Shown piece after piece: positions 10,088 to 18,103 of a stretch of DNA of 64,000 nt. Source of the DNA: Vicinamibacterales bacterium (GTDB taxonomy: Bacteria > Acidobacteriota > Vicinamibacteria > Vicinamibacterales > UBA8438); NCBI GenBank assembly GCA_958296065.1, contig CATQHX010000021.1:1-64000 (forward strand), in the 5' to 3' direction. A program made the position numbers and the translations under genes. The notes beneath the pieces were generated by a model. The model was not told the DNA's origin. It ran no database searches and saw nothing but the letters and a program-made list of their open reading frames with translations. Position 1 is the stretch's first letter. The number at the start of each line of letters is the position of its first letter.

Positions 10088-11629
10088 ATGGACAGACTGG
10101 AAACGCTAGCGGACTACGAGCGTCGAGCGGAGGCCGGCGGTGGCGCGGCCCGGCAACGGCGGCAGCACGACGCCGGGAAGCTGACCGCGCGCGAGCGGAT
10201 GGACCTCTTCTTCGATCCCGGGACCTTCCAGGAGATCGACAAGCTCGTTACCCACCGCTGCCGCGACTTCGGCATGGAGCAGCAGCTCGTCCCGGGGGAC
10301 GGCGTCGTGGCCGGGCACGGGGAGGTGGAGGGCCGCCTCGTCTATGCCTTCGCCCAGGACTTCACGGTGTTCGGCGGGTCCTTGTCGGAGACGAACGCCG
10401 CGAAGATCGTCAAGATTATGGACCTGGCGATGAGGAATGGCGCACCGGTCGTGGGCCTGAACGACTCGGGCGGCGCCAGGATCCAGGAGGGCGTTGCCTC
10501 GCTGGCCGGGTACGCCGACATCTTTCTGCGCAACACGCTCGCTTCCGGTGTCATCCCGCAGTTGTCGGCGATCATGGGACCCTGTGCCGGCGGGGCGGTC
10601 TATTCGCCGGCGATCACCGACTTCACGGTGATGGTCGAGCAGACGAGCTACATGTTCGTTACCGGGCCGGACGTGATCCGGACGGTCACCCACGAGGAGG
10701 TGACCAAGGACGAGCTAGGCGGGGCGATGACTCACAACGCGAAGAGCGGAGCCGCCCACTTCGCCGTTCCGACCGACAAGGACTGCTTGGCGCTGCTGCG
10801 CCTGCTGCTTGGCTATCTGCCGGGCAACAACGTCGACGATCCGCCGCGGGTCGACACGGCCGATCCGGCAAATCGGGAGAATCCGGACCTGGACACCCTG
10901 GTGCCCGAGTCGCCGAACCAGCCCTACGACATGCTGGACCTGATTCGAGCGGTCGCGGACGACGGCGAGTTCCTCGCGGTGCACCGGCACTTCGCACCGA
11001 ACATCGTGGTCGGCTTCGCGCGGTTCGGGGGGCAGCCGGTGGGCGTGGTGGCAAACCAGCCGGCGCACCTTGCCGGCGCGCTGGACATCGACGCATCCAT
11101 CAAGGGAGCGCGGTTCGTGCGCTTCTGCGACGCGTTCAACATCCCGCTGGTGACGTTCGAGGACGTGCCCGGATTCCTGCCCGGCACCGTGCAGGAGTAC
11201 GGCGGCATCATCAAGCACGGGGCGAAGCTGCTCTACGCGTTCGCCGAGGCGACCGTGCCGAAGGTGACCGTGGTCGCCCGCAAGGCCTATGGCGGCGCCT
11301 ACTGCGTGATGGCGAGCAAGCACATCCGCACCGACGTCAACCTCGCCTGGCCGACGGCCGAGATCGCGGTCATGGGGCCCGAGGGCGCGGTCAACATCCT
11401 CTACAAGCGGGAGCTCGACGCGGCGGACGATGCCGACGCGCTGCGCGCCTCCCGGGTGCAGGAGTTCCGCGACAAGCTCGCCAATCCGTTCGTCGCCGCC
11501 GGCCGGGGCTTCATCGACGAGGTGATCCAGCCGCGCACGACCCGTCCGCGCATAATCGCGGCCTTGCGCAGCCTCGACGGCAAGCGGGACCGAAACCCGC
11601 CGAAGAAGCACGGCAACATCCCGCTGTGA
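10088..11629 (+). CDS. pccB: acyl-CoA carboxylase carboxyltransferase subunit (propionyl-CoA type)
   Basis: 513 residues of the carboxyltransferase fold, in two crotonase-like halves. The N-terminal half has [36 protein letters not shown] and [13 protein letters not shown] with [13 protein letters not shown] for the acyl-CoA and oxyanion site. The C-terminal half has [21 protein letters not shown] and [14 protein letters not shown]. It transfers the carboxyl group from biotin to an acyl-CoA. The best match is the propionyl/methylmalonyl-CoA type. The biotin carboxylase and biotin carrier genes follow, so all three parts of the enzyme are encoded together. Confidence 0.93.
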   Translation: MDRLETLADYERRAEAGGGAARQRRQHDAGKLTARERMDLFFDPGTFQEIDKLVTHRCRDFGMEQQLVPGDGVVAGHGEVEGRLVYAFAQDFTVFGGSLSETNAAKIVKIMDLAMRNGAPVVGLNDSGGARIQEGVASLAGYADIFLRNTLASGVIPQLSAIMGPCAGGAVYSPAITDFTVMVEQTSYMFVTGPDVIRTVTHEEVTKDELGGAMTHNAKSGAAHFAVPTDKDCLALLRLLLGYLPGNNVDDPPRVDTADPANRENPDLDTLVPESPNQPYDMLDLIRAVADDGEFLAVHRHFAPNIVVGFARFGGQPVGVVANQPAHLAGALDIDASIKGARFVRFCDAFNIPLVTFEDVPGFLPGTVQEYGGIIKHGAKLLYAFAEATVPKVTVVARKAYGGAYCVMASKHIRTDVNLAWPTAEIAVMGPEGAVNILYKRELDAADDADALRASRVQEFRDKLANPFVAAGRGFIDEVIQPRTTRPRIIAALRSLDGKRDRNPPKKHGNIPL

Positions 11630-11770
11630 TTCACGCGCCGTCTCGTCCGGGCCCGGCACCGAGGAACGGCGTGACGCTACGGGGCCGCGGGAACGGCCCG
11701 GTTCTCGACTTGACCCATGGTGCATGGCTCGGCCCCGGTCATGCGGTACGATAGGGAAGGACGGCCTCCG

Positions 11771-13288
11771 ATGAAGGTGCTCATCGCCAACCGCGGCGAG
11801 ATCGCGGTCCGCATCATGCGCGGGTGCCGAGAGATGGGGCTGCCGACTGTCGCGATCTACTCGGACTGCGACCGCCTGGCGCCGCATGTCCGGTACGCCG
11901 ACGAAGCGGTGGCGCTCGTGGCGAACGAGCCGGCCGGCAGCTACCTGCACATCGAGAAGATCCTCGCCGCGGCGCGCCGGACCGGCGCCAATGCCGTCCA
12001 TCCCGGCTACGGGTTCCTCGCCGAGAACGCCGGCTTCGCCCAGGCCGTCGTCGACGCGGGACTCCGGTTCATCGGTCCGCCGGCCGGGGTCATCGAACTG
12101 ATGGGCGGCAAGACGGCGGCGCGCGCGGCGGCCGGGGGGGCCGGCGTGCCGATCGTGCCCGGCAGCGGCGGCCCGCTGCCGGATGGGGCGACCGACGCCG
12201 ACCTGCGGGAGGCCGGGGACGCGGTCGGCTATCCGATCTTCGTCAAGGCGGTGGCCGGCGGCGGCGGCAAGGGGATGCGGCTGGTGCGCGAGCCGGAAGA
12301 GTTGCCGCGCGCGATACAGGGCGCGCGGTCGGAGGCGGCATCGGCCTTCGGCGACGGCGACGTGTACCTGGAGCGCTGCATCGAGCGGGGACGACACATC
12401 GAGGTGCAGCTCCTCGCGGACGAGCACGGTACCGTGGTGCCGTTCGTCGAGCGAGAATGCTCCATCCAACGGCGCCATCAGAAGGTCATCGAGGAGACTC
12501 CGTCGCCGGTCGTCGGGATCGAGACCCGGCGCGCCCTCGCCGCGTCCGCCGCCAGGCTGGCCGAGGAAGTCGGTTACACGAACGCCGGCACCATCGAGTT
12601 CCTGCTCGATGACGCCGACAACTTCTATTTCCTGGAGATGAACACCCGCTTGCAGGTCGAGCACCCGATCACGGAGATGGTCACCGGGATCGATTTGGTG
12701 CGCTGGCAGCTCCGGGTCACGCAAGGCGAGCGGCTGGACATCGATCCCGAGCGGGCGCTCGCGCCCGACGGGCACGCGATAGAGTGCCGCGTCTATGCCG
12801 AGGATCCCAACGCCGGCTTCATGCCCTGTCCCGGGCTGATCCGGACGCACCGTCCGCCGGAGGGACCGGGAATCAGGGTCGATTCCGGCGTCGAGGCGGG
12901 GTTCGAGGTGCCGGTGCACTACGACTCGATGGTGGCGAAGCTGGTCGCGCACGCGGCGGATCGGCGACTGGCCATCGACCGCATGCAACGCGCGCTGGCG
13001 GAGTACGACATCGGCGGCGTGCCGACCACCGTCCCGATGTTCCGGTGGCTCATGGGCCACGAAGACTTCATCGCCGGCCGCTTCGACACCACCTTTCTCG
13101 ACCGCGTGCTGGCCGGGCGGAACGGAGGCGCCTTTCTCGACCCGCCGGACGATGCCGAGGAACTGGCCGTCATGGCCGCGGCACTGTCGGTCGCGTTGGG
13201 CCGCCCCGGCTCCGAGGGGGTATCGGCCGGAGGCGCCGAGGCAAGCGGGCGTTGGAAGCAGGCGGCGCGAGTCGCAGGACTACGATAG
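11771..13288 (+). CDS. biotin carboxylase subunit of acyl-CoA carboxylase
   Basis: 505 residues, an ATP-grasp enzyme that carboxylates biotin. N-terminus MKVLIANRGEIAVRIMRGCR, HPGYGFLAEN, the glycine-rich ATP loop AVAGGGGKGMRLV, ECSIQRRHQKVIEETPS and EMNTRLQVEHPITEMVTGID are all typical. The usual MGDK motif reads MGGK here, keeping the lysine but losing the aspartate. Compared with stand-alone AccC (about 450 residues) it has roughly 50 extra C-terminal residues, and the biotin carrier is a separate protein. The ATG at 11771 was chosen over an upstream ATG because it begins the conserved fold. A TACGAT hexamer at 11747-11752 may be a -10 box. Confidence 0.93.
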   Translation: MKVLIANRGEIAVRIMRGCREMGLPTVAIYSDCDRLAPHVRYADEAVALVANEPAGSYLHIEKILAAARRTGANAVHPGYGFLAENAGFAQAVVDAGLRFIGPPAGVIELMGGKTAARAAAGGAGVPIVPGSGGPLPDGATDADLREAGDAVGYPIFVKAVAGGGGKGMRLVREPEELPRAIQGARSEAASAFGDGDVYLERCIERGRHIEVQLLADEHGTVVPFVERECSIQRRHQKVIEETPSPVVGIETRRALAASAARLAEEVGYTNAGTIEFLLDDADNFYFLEMNTRLQVEHPITEMVTGIDLVRWQLRVTQGERLDIDPERALAPDGHAIECRVYAEDPNAGFMPCPGLIRTHRPPEGPGIRVDSGVEAGFEVPVHYDSMVAKLVAHAADRRLAIDRMQRALAEYDIGGVPTTVPMFRWLMGHEDFIAGRFDTTFLDRVLAGRNGGAFLDPPDDAEELAVMAAALSVALGRPGSEGVSAGGAEASGRWKQAARVAGLR

Positions 13289-13297
13289 GCATCCGGG

Positions 13298-13825
13298 ATG
13301 CGAGTAGAGGTCGAGATCAACGGCAAGGTGCGCGATGTCACGGTCGAGCGGGACCGGGTGCGCCCGGCACGCGTGCGGATTTCCTGGGATGGGACGACGC
13401 GCGATGTCGATGCACGCATCGTGGAGCGTGATCGTGACGGGATGCTGCTGTCGCTGGTGGATGTCGGCACGGCCGCTTCGAGTCGTCGTGTGCGCTGCGT
13501 GGCAGCCGGCCGGAACGGACTGACCGAGTTGCATCTCGGTGACGTTGTCGTCGAGGCGGTGATCAACGGCCGGCGCTTGGCCGCAGACTCGCCCGGGGAG
13601 GCCGCCGCAGGCGCGTCACGGCTGACCGCCCCGATGCCGGGCAAGGTGGTGCGGGTGCTGGTCGCGCCCGGCGATCAGGTAGAGGCCCGCCAGCCGCTGG
13701 TAGTGGTCGAGGCCATGAAGATGGAGAACGAGCTGACGGCGCCGAAGGCCGGAGTCGTCACCGAGGTTCCGGTCACCGAAGGCATGTCGGTCGAATCCGG
13801 CCGGTTGCTGGCCGCCATAGAGTGA
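13298..13825 (+). CDS. biotin carboxyl carrier protein of acyl-CoA carboxylase
   Basis: 175 residues. The C-terminal 70 residues are a biotinyl domain with the target lysine in VVEAMKMENELTAPKAG, preceded by LTAPMPGKVVRVLVAPGDQV. The first ~100 residues form a beta-rich domain (MRVEVEINGKVRDVTVER and following) that may bind the other subunits, as the BT-type domain does in propionyl-CoA carboxylases. That role is inferred. It lies 9 bp after the biotin carboxylase gene and 3 bp before the tamB-like gene. Confidence 0.93.
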   Translation: MRVEVEINGKVRDVTVERDRVRPARVRISWDGTTRDVDARIVERDRDGMLLSLVDVGTAASSRRVRCVAAGRNGLTELHLGDVVVEAVINGRRLAADSPGEAAAGASRLTAPMPGKVVRVLVAPGDQVEARQPLVVVEAMKMENELTAPKAGVVTEVPVTEGMSVESGRLLAAIE

Positions 13826-13828
13826 CCG

Positions 13829-16800
13829 ATGCCAGACGAGCCGTCGCGTCCCGGCAGCATTCTCTTCGGCTCCCTTCCGCCGGAGGAGCCGGTGGCGGAG
13901 GAGCCGGTCCGGTCTTCTCCAACGGCCGCTACCAAGCGTTGGCTGCGGAGGCTGCGGCGGCTGGGTCTGCGGCCGCTGCGGTGGCGATGGGTGCACCGGT
14001 TGCGGCCCGGGGTGCGGCGCTCGCTCGTGTGGACGACCATCGCCGTGGTGGCGCTCCTGGCGGGCAGCGCCGTGTCGTTCACCACTATCGACCTCGGCCC
14101 CAGCCTGCGGGCACAGGCGGAGCGGGCATTCGCCGATTACATCGACAGGTCGGTCACCATCGGGCGCCTCAGTACCTATCTGGCGCCGGGCCGCTTTCTT
14201 GTCGAGGACCTGGAAATCGGTGGCCTCAATCCCGGGGATCGACCTTTCTTCCAGGCGGATCGACTCACGATCTCGACCGCGTGGGGACCTCTGCTGCAAG
14301 GGGAGGTGCTCGTCGACGCCGTCGAGCTGAGTGGATGGCGGATGCTGGTCGAGGGATTCGCAGACGGGCGTCAGACCTTCCCGCGTTTCGTCCCGCGGGC
14401 GGATGGCGACGAACAAGAGGACACACCATCTCCCACCGGCGATTCCGGCGGCGCCGCCTCGGAAGAGGCGGACACCGGCCGCCGTATCGTGACCACCGTG
14501 CAGCACCTGCGTGCCCACGACGGCGAGTTCGTGTACGAGGACCATGGAGCGCCCTGGAGCATCAGGGCTCCCAACATAGATCTGACGCTGGGGAAGTCCA
14601 CCGGCTACGGCGGCACCGCCAGGTTCCGTGGCGGGACCCTGGTCATCGGCGATTTCGAGCCGATGACGCTGAACATGGACGCCGAGTATGCGCTGGACGG
14701 TGGTCTGGTCGACCTGACGCATATCGACCTGTGGGCCGCCGCCGACGGATTCAGGGCGAGTGTGGACGGCCGCGTCGACATGCTGAACTGGCCGGAGTCG
14801 ACCTACCACGTGCGCCGGATGTCCATCGACCTGCCCGCAATGAAGGAGATCTTCTTCGCGCGCGACAACTTCACGGTGACAGGCGAGGGAGCGTTCACGG
14901 GGATCTGGCATCTGTTCGAGGGGGGGCGTGAGCTGACCGGCTCGTTCGCGAGCGCGGACGCAACGCTGTCGGGACTGCGGTTTCCCGAGCTCGACGGCGA
15001 CCTGGTCTGGACCCGCGACCGCTTCGAGATCTCCCGGGCGCAATCCGACTTCTACGGCGGCGAGCTGGACTTCACGTACGCGATGAAGCCGCTGGGCGCC
15101 CCCGAGCCGGGTGTCGCCACGTTCAGGCCGCAGGTCAGGTCGGCGAATCTCGAGCCGCTGCTCGCCGATCTCGACGTGCGCGGGGCGCGTCCCCGCGGTC
15201 GTCTCGCCGGCGAGCTGAGCCTTTCCTGGCCGCTGGGCCGCTTTCCGGAGCGCAGCGGCGGCGGCGAGGTGTCCGTCAGGCCGCCCCGGGGCGTCGAGTT
15301 GTTGCCCCGCGACGTTCCACCGGTACCGCGGGCGGGGTGGCCCCACGGCGAGCAGTCGTTCGCGCCGGCCGCCGCTCCGTGGCGTTTTCCCTTCGGCGGC
15401 GAGATGCGGTTCACGTTCGAGGAGGACGGCGTGGGAATCGCGCCGAGCTGGTTCGCGACACCGCTGACCGCGATGTCGTTCCAGGGCCGTACCGCCTGGG
15501 GGGAAGGCTCGCGGATTGCGTTCGATGTGCTGACCGCCGACTGGCAGGAGAGCGATCGCGTCATGGCCGCCGTCATGACGGCGTTCGGACGTCCGACGGG
15601 GGAGCTTACCCTGGACGGACACGGGACGATGACCGGTGTGATGCTGGGATCGCTGGCATCGCCGCGCGTCGAGGCGGCTTTCGCCGGCGACGCGATTCGG
15701 GCCTGGAACGTCGAGTGGGGCTCTGGAGAGGGTGACATCGTCGTCGAAGACGGGATGCTGGAGGTCACCAACGGCAGGTTTCTGCAGGCCGCATCGAGCA
15801 TGACCGTCGACGGGCGGTTCGCGATCGGTGTGGCACGGCCGGGACGCGAGCAGATGAATGCGCGATTCGCGGTCGACGGTCTTCCTGCCCAGTACATCCG
15901 TGACGCTTTCTCTCTCGACGGCTACACCATCGACGGGCCGACCTACGGGCAGATCCGGCTGTACGGCGCGTATGCCGCACCACTCGGCTTCGGCCGACTG
16001 AGGCTGGGTGAGGGTGTCGCCTATGGTGAACCGTTCGACGAGGCCGAGGCCGACCTGCGGTTCGACGGTGGCGGCGTGCTCCTCAACGGCCTCACCGTGC
16101 GGCAGGGCGACGGTGAGGTCACCGGAGCAATGTACGTGCGGTGGGACGGCACCTATTCGGTCACGGCCGATGTGCGCGGCCTGGATTTGTCGGCTTCGCG
16201 GATGGCTGAGCGTGTGCCGATGCCCGTGACGGGGCGCATGGAGGCGACGCTATCGGGCGCCGGCGCTTTCGCCGATCCGCGGTACGAGATCCGCGGCGCG
16301 ATGACCGATGTGTCGATCGCGGGCGCCACGGTGGGCCAGGTGACCGGCCGCCTCGACGTCGAGGCGGGCGTCATGGCGGTCGAGCTGGAAGCTGCCTCGC
16401 CGGGTGTAGCCGTATCGGGCTCGGGCCGTATCGGGCTTGAAAGCGCGGCGCCGGCGGAGCTTCGGTTCAGTGTGACCAACACGCGACTGGACCCCTTCGC
16501 CCGCGCCGTCCAACCGGGCCTGTCGGAGATGACCGCGCTGGTCGCCAGCGGTACGGTTGCTGTCGACGGGACGCTGCTCGATGTCGAGCGGCTCGACGTG
16601 GATGTCGCCGTCGATCGACTGGCGCTGACGGTCTTCGACTTCGCGCTCGAGAACGACGGTCCGGTTCGTCTTTCTCTGGCCGACAACGCCCTGCGCGTCG
16701 ACCGGATGCGGTTGCGGGGCGAGGGAACGAATCTCGAGCTGAGCGGTGAAGTGACGCTGGCCGACGAGCGGCTCGCTCTGCGCGCGGACGGCAACGCCAG

Positions 16801-18103
16801 CCTCGGCATTCTTGAGGGGTTGATCGCGGATGTTCGGAGCCGCGGCACGATGCGGCTCACAGCCGATGTCGGCGGTTCCCTGGAAGCACCGATCATCAGC
16901 GGAGAGGCCCGGGTGCGGGATGGCCGTATCCGGCACCTGGCGTTGCCCCACGCCCTCGATGCCGTCAACGGTCGAGTGGTGCTGGAACCGGGTGGAATCC
17001 GTTTCGACGAGCTGTCCGCGCAGCTCGGTGGCGGCTCCGTGAGCTTTGGGGGGCGAGTGGGCCTGCAAGGGTACCGCGTCGGCGATCTCAACGTGACCGC
17101 GGCAGGGCGCGGCATCGCGCTGCGCTATCCCGAGGGCATCCGGTCACGCGTCGATGCGGATCTGACCTTGCGAGGATCGGTCGACACACCCACTCTGGGC
17201 GGGCTCGTGACCGTGCACGACGCCATCTGGATGGAGCTGTTTCAGGCCGACGGTGGGTTTCTGGACTTCCTCGGCGGGCAGGCCGTGGCCGACCCGGCGG
17301 AATCCAGTCTGCCGTTGCGGTTCGATCTCCGGATCTCGGCCCCGTCGAGCCTGCGTATCGCGGACAACCGGGCGCAGATCGTCGCCAGCGCCGACCTGAC
17401 CCTGACCGGCACCTACGATCGCCCGTCGCTGTTGGGGAACGCCGAGATCGAACGGGGGCAGCTCTACTTCCAGGGCAATCGGTACCGATTGACTCGCGGG
17501 AGTGTCGGATTCGCCAATCCCATGGAAATGGAGCCGTTTCTCGATGTCGAGGCGGAGACGGACATCCGCGTGCCGGGGCAGACCTACCGGGTCACCCTGG
17601 GACTCGCCGGCCCGCTCGACAGACTGGAACCGCCAACCCTCGAGTCGGATCCGCCGCTGCAGCAGTTCGAGATCATCGGACTGTTGCTGGGCGACGTCCG
17701 GGACCCGCAACAGGCCGAGATCCGCACCCTGCGGGCGCCGGAGGCGTCGCAGCAGGGTCTGCTCATGCAGGGCATCGGCACGGGGCTGCTGAACAATCCG
17801 GTGCTGGCCGAAGTTGGTGGCGTGGTGGAGCGTTCCTTCGGTGTCGACACTTTCGAAATCACCCCGTCTCTGGACGATCCGGCGGCCCAGCAGTCGACGG
17901 AGTTGGTACCGACGGCCCGCGTGCTGATCGGCAAGCGCATCTCGGAACGGGCGCATCTGACATTCTCCCGCACCGTCAGCGGCAGCAACCAGGACCTCAT
18001 CGTCGTCTTCGAATACGACGCCACCGATCGGTTGTCGTGGGTTCTGTCGCAGAACGAAGATCGGACCTACGCCCTCGACGTACGCGTCCGGCACGCCTTC
18101 TGA
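13829..18103 (+). CDS. tamB: TamB-like (DUF490) translocation and assembly protein
   Basis: 1424 residues, AsmA/TamB-type giant envelope protein. A single membrane anchor lies near residues 68-88 (LVWTTIAVVALLAGSAVSFT). A long repetitive beta-helical region follows, and the C-terminal TamB domain ends LDVRVRHAF, a beta-signal-like terminus. These proteins bridge inner and outer membranes and are linked to outer-membrane protein insertion or lipid transport. Proline and arginine are frequent in the cytosolic N-terminus. Its stop overlaps the start of the BamA-like gene (TGATG at 18101-18105), so both are probably made together. Confidence 0.9.
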   Translation: MPDEPSRPGSILFGSLPPEEPVAEEPVRSSPTAATKRWLRRLRRLGLRPLRWRWVHRLRPGVRRSLVWTTIAVVALLAGSAVSFTTIDLGPSLRAQAERAFADYIDRSVTIGRLSTYLAPGRFLVEDLEIGGLNPGDRPFFQADRLTISTAWGPLLQGEVLVDAVELSGWRMLVEGFADGRQTFPRFVPRADGDEQEDTPSPTGDSGGAASEEADTGRRIVTTVQHLRAHDGEFVYEDHGAPWSIRAPNIDLTLGKSTGYGGTARFRGGTLVIGDFEPMTLNMDAEYALDGGLVDLTHIDLWAAADGFRASVDGRVDMLNWPESTYHVRRMSIDLPAMKEIFFARDNFTVTGEGAFTGIWHLFEGGRELTGSFASADATLSGLRFPELDGDLVWTRDRFEISRAQSDFYGGELDFTYAMKPLGAPEPGVATFRPQVRSANLEPLLADLDVRGARPRGRLAGELSLSWPLGRFPERSGGGEVSVRPPRGVELLPRDVPPVPRAGWPHGEQSFAPAAAPWRFPFGGEMRFTFEEDGVGIAPSWFATPLTAMSFQGRTAWGEGSRIAFDVLTADWQESDRVMAAVMTAFGRPTGELTLDGHGTMTGVMLGSLASPRVEAAFAGDAIRAWNVEWGSGEGDIVVEDGMLEVTNGRFLQAASSMTVDGRFAIGVARPGREQMNARFAVDGLPAQYIRDAFSLDGYTIDGPTYGQIRLYGAYAAPLGFGRLRLGEGVAYGEPFDEAEADLRFDGGGVLLNGLTVRQGDGEVTGAMYVRWDGTYSVTADVRGLDLSASRMAERVPMPVTGRMEATLSGAGAFADPRYEIRGAMTDVSIAGATVGQVTGRLDVEAGVMAVELEAASPGVAVSGSGRIGLESAAPAELRFSVTNTRLDPFARAVQPGLSEMTALVASGTVAVDGTLLDVERLDVDVAVDRLALTVFDFALENDGPVRLSLADNALRVDRMRLRGEGTNLELSGEVTLADERLALRADGNASLGILEGLIADVRSRGTMRLTADVGGSLEAPIISGEARVRDGRIRHLALPHALDAVNGRVVLEPGGIRFDELSAQLGGGSVSFGGRVGLQGYRVGDLNVTAAGRGIALRYPEGIRSRVDADLTLRGSVDTPTLGGLVTVHDAIWMELFQADGGFLDFLGGQAVADPAESSLPLRFDLRISAPSSLRIADNRAQIVASADLTLTGTYDRPSLLGNAEIERGQLYFQGNRYRLTRGSVGFANPMEMEPFLDVEAETDIRVPGQTYRVTLGLAGPLDRLEPPTLESDPPLQQFEIIGLLLGDVRDPQQAEIRTLRAPEASQQGLLMQGIGTGLLNNPVLAEVGGVVERSFGVDTFEITPSLDDPAAQQSTELVPTARVLIGKRISERAHLTFSRTVSGSNQDLIVVFEYDATDRLSWVLSQNEDRTYALDVRVRHAF

